From Anadara kagoshimensis (taxonomy: Eukaryota; Mollusca; Bivalvia; Arcoida; Arcidae), in contig CM037857.1 of NCBI GenBank assembly GCA_021292105.1, forward strand, positions 36,185,581 to 36,249,580: a stretch of 64,000 bases of DNA, read 5' to 3'. A program made the translations under genes and the position numbers. The notes beneath the pieces are model-generated. The model did no database searches. It worked only from the letters and a program-made list of their open reading frames with translations, and had not been told where the DNA came from. Below, piece by piece: positions 14,658-28,500 of this stretch (position 1 is its first letter; each line of letters begins with the position of its first letter).

Positions 14658-15446
14658 CTGGGCTCGATAGTTTACTCGACATATAGCTCAGTTGGTAGAG
14701 TGGCAGCTACATGTAGTATCGAAAAGTTTCGGATAAGGTTTTAGGACCAATTTTGTTGTTGCATTTTCCCGTTTCAGTTACATTTCAGGGCTCGATCCAC
14801 CATTTAAATTGCCAACTAACAGATTATTTCTCGATTCAATGTAGTTGAATAAAAGGGGAAGGAGGTAATGTGATTGACCGTGATCGATAGGTGACCTGGT
14901 GGATCAGCATTCAGCTAGCTATAGTATTGGAAAAGTCAAGGGCTTGAGTTAGATTCTCGGTTTGGCTGCTGTATTTTTCCCTCTCCTGTCTTACACAGAT
15001 ATTTGTGTTCTAATATGTTTGAAAAAACGTTTTGTAAACGTTAATTAAGGAAATAAACATTAATAATTTTACATATTTTTATTTATTTTGGGGACTTTGC
15101 CATATTGACTTTCCGGTTTTATGGTGCACCCGAATTTTTCAGCTTATATTACACGTGTGTCCTTGTATTTGTTGATTTCGCGGCGATAAATTTTCGCGAT
15201 TTTTAACCTTGCACGTAAAAATAAATTTACAGTACTTTATGTAAATACTCAGACACACAAGGTGATTGTTTCTTTTTTCCTAACTCGTTACTTTTATTTC
15301 TAAGCTAAGGCGATATATTTATCCAGTTTCAAAAATACTTACATAAACTACAATGTCAATATTCTTTCTTTTTTTGCTTACTCAAAACTTATGTGATTCG
15401 AAAGCAATGAGTGTATGGACATTTTTGTGAACAAAACTCTGCTACA

Positions 15447-15491
<45 letters not shown>

Positions 15492-18400
15492 CAAGTTGTA
15501 GTAAACCACGTGGAAGAACCTAGCTGGGTTTGGATAAGGATAGAGATTGGAATTGGTTTTAAAGTAAAAATAGACGAAATGTCTATCTATGTTCATATTT
15601 TTTATTCTCTCAATATTGAACAAGTTAAAGACAACATCAAAATAATGAAGGAAGATATACTATCAGATTGTTATCCGGGGGAAACTTGACCTATTGGACT
15701 AACCTTTGACAACAATTCCATTTAAGACATGTTTGGCAGTTTGTAAGGGGCCCTTAGAAAATACTAAATGTTGAGGAATGAAACTTAACGATTTTTTATT
15801 ACTTTCATTAGACACTTATGAATCAACAGAATCCTTAGCATTACCACTGAAATTTGTGCGATTGTTTCAATTCTTCCTTATGTTGAGCTCATATGGAGCA
15901 TTGTACAAACTATTGTATTATTTAGATGTACAAGTTTTAAATTACGAAATGAAATAACATATAATGTCGTGGAGTATGTGTATAACAACGTTATTTTGAC
16001 AGACGTTACTCACCCATAACATGACGTTATTTAAAATGTAAAATTTTGAATGTCGTTAATTATCGACTATACTTTAAACGTAAATTAATATAGGTTCTAG
16101 GTAAAATATTTCCAAAAAGTTGGTATTTTTGGAAACTGCAATTAATACACTTTAAGAATATGTATTTATCTCAAAATCGAAAATTTTAACCATAAGCCTG
16201 GTTTTCGCTTGGCGCACCTCATATGTCTTTTTTTAGCAGTTTAGGTCGTTTTGAGAGTTTGTATAAACAACTTTTTGATGTTTTTGGAAAGATTTTCGCT
16301 CTGATCTCGTATTTTAATTTTCAGGTTTCACCGCCCTTTGTGAGAGATACAGTGCGATGCAAAATAAAGGTATAGACCAGTTAACCAAAACATTAAATGA
16401 TTATCTGGGAGCTATTGTAGAAGGTATTGTGAACTCAGAAGGAGATGTTCTTAAATTCGCAGGTAAATAAGCCGACACAAAGCTAATTGATGTCCGTGAT
16501 GTCAGAATGCGTATAATCTTGCTAAATTGTCGGTACAAATTTTCTTGAAAAACAGACATTTTAAACATTGTTGTTTCTGTAAGGATCACTAGAAAAGTCG
16601 GATAAAAAGGGAACCACAATGGAACTATGTGGATGCCTGAATTTTTTTGTACTTTGCACTAGTTATAGAGTTATTCACCCCGCGTACAATTTACGTAGAA
16701 GAAATGATTTCATGAAAAAATACTTAAAGCACACTGTACAGGGTACTGATAAACCACCGGGTACCAAAACACTACAAGGAGTACTGATCTATTGATTTTA
16801 GTAACATGTTAAAATTTAACCCAATTATTTATATAATTGCTACGGAATAGTTCACATTTACAGAATGATGGAATATATTAAGCTCCAAACAGCGGTCAAC
16901 ATTCGTAACTTTTGTATGGCCGTCATCACAATATTGTTGATAAGTTTGATGCCTCTGTGTCCAGGATTGCCCTAGATGTATTTGACGTCCCATACTTTCA
17001 TGTTTTGATTACAAACGTGGCGGGTGTAGCTAGCTAAACAGGAGGCGCTTTCCCTTTCGGAGCATCCGGCCTCACTTCCCTGGTGGAAGTTCACGTGTCT
17101 AACCAAACTTATCATTTGCTTCCGGATTGTGATTCGGACATGGATTAGTATGTTTGTTTTTGACTAAGAAGCTTTGAACAAAACCTTGAGAATAAAGATT
17201 ATGAGATAAACTGTCTTTGTGGAAATGTTCATTAAAATTAATTACATTGTCTACAAACAGGTGATGCGATATTGGCGGTTTGGAGAGTTAACACAACCAA
17301 TGAACTATCAGCAGCCGTGGCTAAGGTCGTCAGGTGCTGTTTGGATATTCAATCAAGGTGTGGAGAGTGGAAAACTGACATTGGAGTTACTCTTACTGTA
17401 AAAATGGGTGAGTCATTCGGATGAATCCTGAAATCAGCGACATATAATTCTGTTTTATATACATGTATAGTACAGGCCTGTCAAAAGTTTTACACCGAGC
17501 TAACGCTAAGGTTTCGAGGCTTGAATGCTAAGGACCGAGATGTTTGTAGTTAGTGGCCCAAAAAATGCCGAAATATAGATGGCAGCCGGCGAAAAGCTTT
17601 CGCGACGTAGGTAAAGAAGGGCGAAGTGTCCTGCAATCTGCTAACTTAATCTTTAACTTTCGACAAGTGTACACTGTATGTTGTGCAGTAATTGAAATGA
17701 GTATAAGTCTAGGTCAATCAATTTTAGTCTTAATTCCATGTGCTATTTTCACAAATTCATTCCATTTTGATTCCATTATTGTTATTATCAGTATGTTGGA
17801 GCAATGTAGGAAAATTGGCGGGGAAAATGTGTTCAAAATGTGTTTGGTGTACGTCTACGACCCGATGTAACCAATGAGATGTTTATATGGAATTCATATA
17901 AACACTTTGTAAAACCCTTCTTTATTTCATATAAAACTATACATTTTTAGAAAAGTTCTATTTTTCGAGCAATTGATATAAAATTTATAAAATTTTCACT
18001 GATAAATCCAAAATAAGTGGTAGTTTCTTTCAATAGTTTTCATATAATACCCCGTTCCATAAGGTTTTGCGCCTCCAGGAAGTTTAAGAAATACATGCAG
18101 TTAGTTTTCCAATGAAAAGGGCACCAAAGTTTCTTGTATTTTGATTGGAAGTTATTTCCTGTTTCAGGAGTGTCGTCTGGTGAGATGAACGTTACGTTTC
18201 TAGGCAACAATGAGTTCCGAGTGTACGTAGAACTGGGTAAAGCCGTGTCAGATGTGAATGCTGCTGAACATTTTTGTCAGTCCGGTTATGTAGTGTTGTC
18301 CCCGGAAGCTTGGAATCTACTTCAACAAGAAAACATCGGCTGGAACTTTGAAACAATGGACGACGGAAAGCATATTCGTGTATGATATTTGAATTTCACT

Positions 18401-21400
18401 ATTGATAATTTTTACGTTGATACAAAATCATATAATTTTTCATTATTTGGAAACCTTAGAATTATTGTTATTTAAGATTTGTAATTTGTTTATCAATATG
18501 CGCGGTTGTTCGTCAGAGTTCGTTAAATAATAGTCGGGATCCTACAAAAGTATTCCAATAATATTTCTGGATATTTCAGTTTATTCAATTCTAGTCAAAA
18601 TTGTTTTAGAATTAGTAGTCGCAGTTTGTTTTGTTTTATGAATTCACGTGTGTATCGTGTTCTGTTTCAGTTGCTTTTATTATTATATATCAATGGCTTT
18701 TTGTAATTTTTATCAGAATTAAACATTGTTATTTTGAACCTTTTACTGTTTTACTTTAAGGTATTGTCAGAAAGCACAGTATCATTGGAAGGTTTGATGG
18801 GATTACCTGCAAAGGGATTCTTTAAACGTAAGTATTTACGCACGCGTCTGAGTGTTACGGTTATTATTATTATTATTATTATTATTATAACCAAAGTAAT
18901 CAAAAACAAATATACCCATCCATGTCCAAATCACAATCCAGAAGCAAAGTAAAAACTTTGGAACTGACAAGTTAGGTTAGACACGTGAACTTCCATATAT
19001 AACATATTTTTAAAAGTTAATCTTTGTAATTTGATCAACAAATATTAATATATTCTATGGTATAATTGGCTATTTAGTTGTGAATTGCGATGTATTGGAT
19101 TCTAAATACGTGACACATAGGCAAATTTCACCAACTAAACGTTTTTTTCTAATAAATATTTGTTTATTTCAGGAAATAGAAAAAATGCAATAGCAATGAG
19201 TTTTATTGCCAAATCGTCTTTAATGTCCAAAGAAAGTACGGACCCAGAACAGAAGAAAGTCGAGGTAATGGCGGTAAAGGAGAGACTAAGAGCATTGAAA
19301 GAACATCACCAACAGGTTGAAGGATCTGATAGCGTGCAGACTGTACCAACTATTACAGTTGAGAACGATACCGAAACCATCAATAAAGCAGAAGCTGCAT
19401 CAAACGGAAATGGAAACGATTCCGAACCAGCAGCTGCCCCTACTGGAGCAAAACCCAAATTGGCTAAAGCGTTTGGAAGTAAATTAGGAAAAGGCGGCAT
19501 TGCAAGATGTAAGGTTTGCTATGTTAAGGTCATTTCTTATTTTAAAAAACCCCGGATAGTTTAAATAAATGTCCATTAAAAGAAAAGGGCTTATATAAAA
19601 AGATTGAAAGTTGTACAACTCCTTTCAACTGTTAGTAGAAATCACACATGTATTTAATTTCGTTCCAAAAAAGCAAATCCACATTTCAATTAGTAATAAC
19701 GATTACAAGCGCCATTTTACGGCAAGTCAATGTATTTTAGGGAAACTGCCATAGATATATTTTTGGTATTGGTATTCTAGCTTCAGTTGATGTGTTTTCC
19801 TTTTCAAGCTTCATTGATGTTGTATATTAATTTCAGTAAGAAACGTTGTGAAAACTGTGACAGAAATGAGATTAGATGAAGCACTTCGCCTTTATATATT
19901 GCCGCCAGTTCTGAAAAAGGTATTTATATCACAAAAGTTTGTAGGGTCAGAACCTTACCCAATAATATAAACCAAATAGCCCACAGTATAATAGTTTTAT
20001 TGGAATTGTTCATCTAGTCAGCGCCCTAAATAATCTTCAATACGTCAAAATGTGTTTCATAGTAGTGGCAACTAGACGTCTCATAGTCCTGCAAGTAGAG
20101 AAAGCGAAGAAAAATAGTAATATACATACTTTGAAGCTTTTCTGAACATTTTCGTATAAAAAACTGAAGGAACTAATAAACTTGAAACTTTATTATCCAA
20201 TATCTTATTATCGCGACTATAAGCACATGGTAAACCAATTTTTAGACATATAAGTATAAGTATAACACATGATTTTCATCTGCACTTTCGGTACTGTTAT
20301 TAATATTAATATAAAAATAATGTGAAATATCGAGAGTCTAATATACAGGAACATGGTAGTTTTCAACTTGCAACTGGATTTTCAAAGAATGTAACAAGAA
20401 ATTTAATACATCTAATACTAAAGTATAAATTGTTTTCTACCTTCGATTATTTTAATGAATAACACTAATCCATGTCCGAATCACAATCCAGAAGCAAAGT
20501 AAAACTTTAGAACTGCCAAGTTATGTTAGACACGCGTACTTCTACCAGGGAAGTGAGGCCGGGTGCTCCGGAAGGGTAAGCACCTCCTGTATAGCTAGCT
20601 ACACCCGCCACGTGTGTAATCAAAATTGTGTGAAAGAAACATGGAACTATATCCAGGGCAATCCTGGACAAAGAGACATGTTGGCACAAACACATACCGT
20701 TGGTTATATATCTGAAATTCATGCTATTTTGTACCGTTGACGTTTCGCACCAAGAAAGACGGTGACAAGAAAAAGAAATCTAGAGGATGGAATTCATAAT
20801 CATATGCCTTACATATAAAAAACAAACACACTTATCAATGTCAGAATCACAATTCAGAGGCAAAGTAAAAACTTACAAGTTAGGTTAGACACATGAATTC
20901 CACCAGGGGAGTGAGGTCGGGTGCCGCGGAAACGCAGGAATTCTATTCATTTTCAACCAATGGCCAGTACCATCAGGATTGTGTTTTATAACGTTGTATT
21001 TTTCAGTTGGATGACGGACAGCCATTAGAATATCTATCAGAAATGAGACAAGTATCTATTGTATTTATGAACATGTACTGGATGAAGAAATGAACGTTAC
21101 AAATCTGTTACAAAGGATATTTGATGTGGTTTACTCCAATACAAAGGCTATGTATGGTAAGAATTTTATTTTTAATAAAAATGTAATAATTGTTTGAGGA
21201 AATAATGCAGAATCAGTTGGCTTTTAAGAACAATTACAATGTAACAATATAAACTTTTTTCTTATTTTTTCGATAATCAATTTTGATTCATGTATCAAAA
21301 TAAATATGTTTGATGGTGTTTTCATTGTGTGTATATTTATATATTTTCAGGTTGCTTAAACAAAGTATTCCTCTTTGATAAGGTAAGTACAGATTGGGAA

Positions 21401-24400
21401 TATTTATAATAATTATCACATTTTGTTTCAATTAATAAAACATTCACAAATACACATATTCCTATAATGCATATAAAAGTTAAGCTAATTCTTATAGAAA
21501 ATAACATGGGTATATTGTGTTTTTCGTGGACTTAAATAGATTTGCAGTTTGACAATTTTCTTATCGTTCCTGTTTACTTACTTCTGTCAAATATATTTCA
21601 TCAACTTTTTATGTGTAATTATATATTTATACAAAGGTTGTTTACGTTGTTATGATGAAATGAAGCATACATTCACTATCTGTGTTTCAGGGCTGTACAT
21701 TTCTAGTAATATTTGGACTTCCTGGTTTTAAGCACGAACGATTGCGCACATGCATTAATTTGCTCTTTTAAAATGCACACGATTTTAAAGAATGTACAAG
21801 GAGTCATGTAAGTATTATAATTAAATAATCCACCATATTTGTGTTTTACACTTATATTGGACCATTATACTTATAATACATAGAATATTAACGACAATAA
21901 GGCATGCAAACTTTGCGGTCCATTGTTTTTAGAATTTTGTTTTGTTGGATTATCCTTGTACTGGCCACTTCAATATAAGTAAATAAATATTCGCACAATG
22001 CCAATGCCTCATTAAACTTTATCTTTAAGATATTATATATCGTACTTCATTTAATTTCAGAGGAGTATCAATCGGCGTAACTACAGGAACTACATTTTGC
22101 GGCGTAGTAGGACATACAAATCGCCACGAGTACTCAGGTATGTAATTACTTATATCAGGGGATATAATTATTCGCGTCCGAGATTTTTATGACAATTAAT
22201 ATATCTTTTTCATTATAATTAAAGTTTTTCAATGTAAAATGTTGATCTTTAAAGCAGTTTAAAGGCATATGCTATAAAATAGAACCACCATTCAAAACAA
22301 GCTAATTTTTTTCACTGTTTGTTCTATATGAACATGCAAACAAAAATATGCAAAAATAATGGTAGGTCACCGCATGTAATTTTTCAACAACTCTTGTTCA
22401 GTATATGCAGTATTTCAAGGATTTTGCATTTTTACCCCAAAATCGGTATAATTGAAAAATCAACCTCAAACAAACTCAAGAAATTCATTAAAATGTTATA
22501 ATCAGCAAAAATACATCATACCCATATTTAACATGTTAAAAAATGTTAAAGTTGGCAGTTCAATACACATTTATTAAAATAATTGGTAAAAAATACATTG
22601 GAGGTAGAGCTCATTTTACCGCCTTTTTCACGAAAATTCCATACATTTTCATGTATAAAAAAAATCTACCATTCGAAATCTTTTCAAATTCTGCCAAAAG
22701 CTTAACCAGACTATATACTTCACAAAAACAAAGAAAAATTGATAGGTCACCAGGATATTTTAGGATTTAAAAATAAAAAATTATCCCTACCCCCATGATT
22801 TTTTCAAATTTTCCATTGAAAAAAAATGAAAAAAAATCCCCAAAAGGTTTTCTCTCTTCAGTTAATTCAAATATTAGCATCAGATTCAAGATAATACACA
22901 AAACAAAGCAAAACAAAGTATATTTTTACATATAATTTACAATATTAATCTTTGTTTTATAATCTGAATATTAAAAATAGATTCATAATTATCGTAAAAA
23001 ATATCTGTGAGTCTTTAAGATTTCAAAAACTCCAATGAAAAGAATAAAACAGAACAGTTTTGTTCAACCATGTCGACATTCTAATATTTCTTGGAACTTA
23101 CATAAATTTCCATTACTTTGTGGTGTGGTCAAAGAGAGAAAACTCTATACCATGGTAAGTTTACATTTTGTGCATCTGCGCTAGTAATACTCGCATTATA
23201 GGCCGTACCGTTTTTCGTTTTGGATTACACAAGATAGATAGAACCTAATTGCTACAACGGTGTGATGAAATTTGGACAATTCACCGTTGTATGGTTTCCA
23301 TTTGTTTATATTTACTGTAAATAGATATCATTTAATCATTTTTCGAAGCTAGTGGTTGAGAAGTACGTTCGGGTTCCACAACAGTTGGACCAGATTTGTT
23401 CATTTGAATCATGCGGGCAGAACATACTTCTCGCCTTTTCTTAATAAACCGTCCTCTTCTTCTAAGAGGCATTTTGATCAATAATTTTACGATTTATACG
23501 ATTTATATTGCCGAATACTGATTAAAAGAAAGCCGGATGTTTACAGTTGCTCCGCCGATCTTCGTCTACTGCTAGTATATCCCTTCATTTGAAATGTCTC
23601 ACCACTTACACAGACAATAACGTAAACAGAGTTGTAGCCCCTGGATGCGCGGATTCGGTGCGCAATGAAAAAACCCGAAAATGCCTTTAACGAAAATGTT
23701 TTAAGTGTATCTGGATAAAACAAAACTACTGTAAATGTATTTTCTCGGGGGTCAAATTTTCGCGCTATTTTAATTCCAGAACTTTTTGCGGGATGAAATA
23801 TTAGCAGATTTATGAAACTGACTATAAGATCGATAACCACGAATCTGACTATTCAGTGAATAGTGTCTGATTCTGTTTGCAGACATTATTGTACCTAATA
23901 CTTTAATGTGTTATTTTATGTGTGGTACAAATCTATTTTCATGGAAAAGTTTTGACCACGAAATAAGTGGAAATTAGTACACCGCGAATAAAAATTATTT
24001 GCTTTTTGTTGCAGTAATTGGAAGAAAGGTTAACATGGCGGCACGTTTAATGATGCATTACCCTGGCAAAGTAACGTGTGATGATGATACCTTCCAGTGG
24101 TCACGACTTCCCGCCACACATTTTGAAATTCTTGCCACAAAAAGGATGAAAGGACTGAGAAATGTTGGAACTATCCGAGAGTTTTTTGACGTTGATGACA
24201 GTACCTCTTCTAACCTCTCAAGCGTTCCATATTTCCAATATCCACTATTAGGTATGATAACAAGAACAAAAATGAAGATCATTACACTTTTTACAAATAT
24301 TTATTTGTTATGACACTATTCTGCTTATTTACATTTTTATACTTAATTTGATTGCGAAGTTTTTCGATTTATAAAGAATCAAAACAAACATACAATACAT

Positions 24401-25498
24401 GTGTCCAAATCACGATTTCAAACAAAGAAAGTAAAAATTTGGAAAACTGACAAGTTGAATTAAATACGAGGATTTGCACCAGGAAAGTGAGTCCGGGTGC
24501 TCCGGAATAGTAACTCCATCATGTAAACGGGATTGGAATGATTTTCATCAGTTGTAGTTCTCGAACATCTTATTAACGTTTACAGTTAAGCTTTGATTTG
24601 AAAGTGTTCAAATAATTTTATCGAACCGTATAAAAAGGTTATCACTACAATGTGTATTGTTCTTACATGTTGCCATTGTTTGTGGATTGACGTATTGTAG
24701 GACGAGAGAAAGAAATAGGCATCTTTATGCAGCAACTGGAAAAAATAAATGAAGATAATGAGCAGGGACCAAATAAAAGTCATAGACACATAGTATTCGT
24801 GGGAGCATCTGGTATTGGCAAAACAAGATTGCTCAATACTATTATTATGAAAGCCGAGGAACAAAAATTCAGGTAGATTCTATACTGACATAGTGTTTAT
24901 ATTGGATTACAATATTAATCAAACTTGCTGTAGCGATAGTAATTATACGTGTAAAAGACCACATATCCTTTATGATCAGTGTCTGTAAGTCACTTTGCTT
25001 TATGCTGTCAACAACAACATTTGTATTTGCGCTGGACATTAACAATAATGCTCGTACAAAGTCGCAAGCTTTAAATTAAATTATAATCAGTGAACCCAAT
25101 ATGTTTTTTTCTATTTCTATTATTTATTAACTTTGTGTCGTGGTGGTTTTTTTTTATATATATATATCTTTGTTCTATTATATTTTTGCTTTACTGATCC
25201 ATGATTATCTTCATGTATTTATCATTTAGAGTAGTTTCAGTGGCTCTGAAGCTGAACGATGCATGTCAACCACATAAGCTATCAAGACATATAGTCCGTA
25301 TGGCTTTGTCTGCAGCAGGATATTCACGTTATATAGATAAAGAACCAGCAATTGTGGAGGCTCTAAATACAAGACAGCTACTTAGTTCACTTTACTTAAT
25401 AAACGAAATTCTGGACACACAGGTAACTTAACTTTTAGTGCCATATTTGGTCTCTAACCAGCTTTATTTATTTATTTATTTATATGCATGTATTTATT

Positions 25499-25537
<39 letters not shown>

Positions 25538-28500
25538 TAGTGTCTAGTAAGAAATTTTATCTATTGTATTATTTAGTATGAATAGAATTTTAGTTATCAT
25601 ATTATAGTGTACACTCTGACGGAACTTTGAACAGCCGGGCCCTGAAAGCCTTTGCTTGTTGTGTGTCATTTATATGGACTGAAGCACTGTTTTAGAAAAA
25701 AAATTGTTTTGTACAATTAAAATTATTATCCGTATAAAGATTTTTTAATTTAAATTTGAAATAGTTTAGTAATTTTATATTTATCAATTTTAGATTTACA
25801 TGCATTTTAATTTGTCTACATGCATAAATCCTAAATGTTTTAGAGAGTCAATAAAATTATCTTATCAACAAATTTATGTTTTATGTTCAAAGTGTCGTAA
25901 TGAAGACTTGAAATCGTGTATTTATGTTTTAACGAAAGATTTTTTGTTCGCAGTATGCCAACCCAAATATCGGAGTTAAACAAGACGAAGAAAATAGAAA
26001 AAGGAAATTAATACTTAGTTGTATCGTTAGACAGGTATCTAAGTTTTGATGACCATTTGAAATAAATTGATATGTAAATCAAATGCACTTTTTACACCAC
26101 CCCTAGAAAACACAATATTTATGGCATTTCACGCATTTTACATTTCATTTTGTTTTATTTTGTTTTAAAGTGTTTGCCATCATAAAACTGTATTTACACC
26201 TTTTTACGAAAAAATCTTTCATTTGACGATAATTTTATGATCTTTGCGAAGTACATTTTACTATTTATATGCGAAAAGGGTTCATTAAAACAATTCGTCT
26301 GTTGCAATATTGAAAAAAATATTTTATGAAAATTGCGTAACTGTTCGCGATGCATAGCATGACGTCATTATATGACTAAGGGAGTACGTCATTAAAATGG
26401 AATAGCCATGGGTATATCGTTTGTGTTTCATATGAAGGAAAACGCGGATCATGTTACAATAAAATGTTTTATGTCTTTCAGTGTTTGGAGGTCATTGGTA
26501 CAGTAGTAATTGCAGTAGATGATGCACAGAATATTGACACTGAGTCATGGTCATTTCTTGCACGCGTGATTAATTTTCGGCGTGCATTTGTTATATGCAC
26601 GGTACGTCCAGTTACCATAGAAACACCACCTTGTCCAGCTGCTCTGGAAATATTTGACGACAAAGATGTTATTGTACAGGACATTGGCGGCATTGAAATG
26701 AAATATTTGTGTGCTTTAGCTTGTCAGCTAATGGAAGTAACTCGGATTCCAAAAGACCTAGAAAGGTATATAAAGTCCGTGTTAATGTGAAGCAATGATT
26801 GACGTGTGGCGTAAATCTCATTACTGGCCATTAATTACGAAAGCGTGTCAAAAGAGAGTTTAGTTATTAAGTAACCTTGCTTACAAAATCTACAAACTTT
26901 CTTTTAACAAAATAGTCTATCAGCCATTTTACTGAATATATACCTTGTTTTCTCACCTACCCAACCGATTTTTAATTATTACATTTTTATCTCACCCTAG
27001 TTGTTCTACACTCTATCGTAATATCTTGGAATTTTGGACTCTAAAACTGCGGTAAAAATAAATAATTTCTGAGCTCAATATTTTCCCGAAATTAATTATT
27101 TCCGTATCACTTTCACGTCTCAGATATGTATAAAGACAATACATTGTATATGAATAGCTAAAACTAGTATCTAAATACCAAAACTAATGACAATTAAGTA
27201 AATTTTCTTCAAATAGGCAAATTAGGTTAAACACGAGGACTATTACCGGGGAAGTATTGACAGATGCCATATTCAAAACTTGTCCGAATGGCTTTTATTT
27301 ATTTTGTCTTTTAGAGACTTGAAACAATACCTGTCCCTTGATCTTATCCTAACTCTGGTGATGTATTTTTGTCTCTTAGGAACAGGGTTTTGTGAGGCAG
27401 TTATATTAAGCCTATGTAACAGTCACAAGTACAAGATTTTAAGTTTTTTCCTTACAGTAGTTTGACTAATTTTTTTTCAGAATATTGCGCACCCGTTCCC
27501 AAGGTGTCCCATTCTGGTGTGAACAACTGTTAATAGACATGGCAAGTAGGAAACAAATTATTATTGTAAACCATGATGGAGATTTGAAAATGTTGGAAAA
27601 CTCCATTTCACCGAATAAAGATCAAATTGCAAGATTAGCCAATCATGAAGAATTCGCTGCAGAGGAGTCCAAACGAAAGAAATCATTCTTTCTCACTACT
27701 GACTTAGTATGTATTCTGGTGTTTAAATTACCGTGTATGTCCACTTTTGCTGTAGTTAGGAATATTGTATGTCCACTTTTGCTGTAGTTAGGAATATTGT
27801 ATGTCCATTTTTGCTGTAGTTAGGAATATTGTATGTCCACTTTTGCTGTAGTTAGGAATATTGTACGTCCACTTTTGCTGTATTTAGGAATATTGTATGT
27901 CCACTTTTGCTGTAGTTAGGAATATTGTATGTCCATTTTTGCTGTAGTTAGGAATATTGTATGTCCACTTTTGCTGTAGTTAGGAATATTGTACGTCCAC
28001 TTTTGCTGTATTTAGGAATATTGTATGTCCACTGTTGCTGTAGTTAGGAATATTGTATGTCCACTGTTGCTGTAGTTAGGAATATTAGACTATATTGTAT
28101 GTCCACTTTTGCTGTATTTAGGAATATTGTATGTCCAATTTTGCTGTAATAAGGAATATTAAGAAACCATCCGCAGAAATAGTGCCCTTTCACAACAAAT
28201 ATGTAACGACAGGCAATAGCAATGAAAAATGAAAAGACTTACCTTTTTCATATTCTATTTCTATAAAAGATAAGATTGCATATTATACCAGTGTAAGAAT
28301 TTTTTGTTGAAATTTTGCGTTATGGCATAAATATTTCGTTAATATTGTATGTATCCTCAGTTCTAAGGGGTCTTATTAATTTATCATTGTTTAGGCAATT
28401 AAGGCACTGTAAATCGGGAAATATTCGCTTTCGTTAACTGTCGTGTAACTTAATTCTTGAGAGTTACAAAACCAATATAAACTAAACAATACTTGAATAT

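Larger units (their letters stand above)
11746..16224. mobile_element. Putative DNA element with 33-bp terminal inverted repeats
   Basis: Left end 11746-11778 begins ATATGAGGTGCGCCAAGCGA; right end 16192-16224 is its reverse complement, with about 30 of 33 positions matching. The ends can be read as TA followed by TGAGGTGCGCC, consistent with a TA-target (Tc1/mariner-type) insertion. The interior has no transposase frame and is riddled with other repeats, so it is non-autonomous or decayed, or alternatively two solo ends. Confidence 0.55.
11188..16324 (+). other. sAC intron 2, filled by a 4.5-kb inverted-repeat-bounded insertion
   Basis: A 5.1-kb intron. Most of it (11746-16224) lies between 33-bp inverted ends. 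Inside are tetranucleotide and AG microsatellites, a small MITE (13094-13274), a hairpin (12902-12995) and tRNA-like repeat units (14680-15000). No coding sequence is seen. Confidence 0.75.

Noticed and set aside
15378-15689. Overlapping frames on both strands around an AG run
   Set aside because: Dinucleotide repeats lack stop codons; composition artefact.
23541-23840. Minus-strand 99-codon frame similar to a plus-strand frame at 48980-49183
   Set aside because: The resemblance comes from the two copies of the TTAA element; no transposase or other domain is recognisable and the frames are not intact in both.
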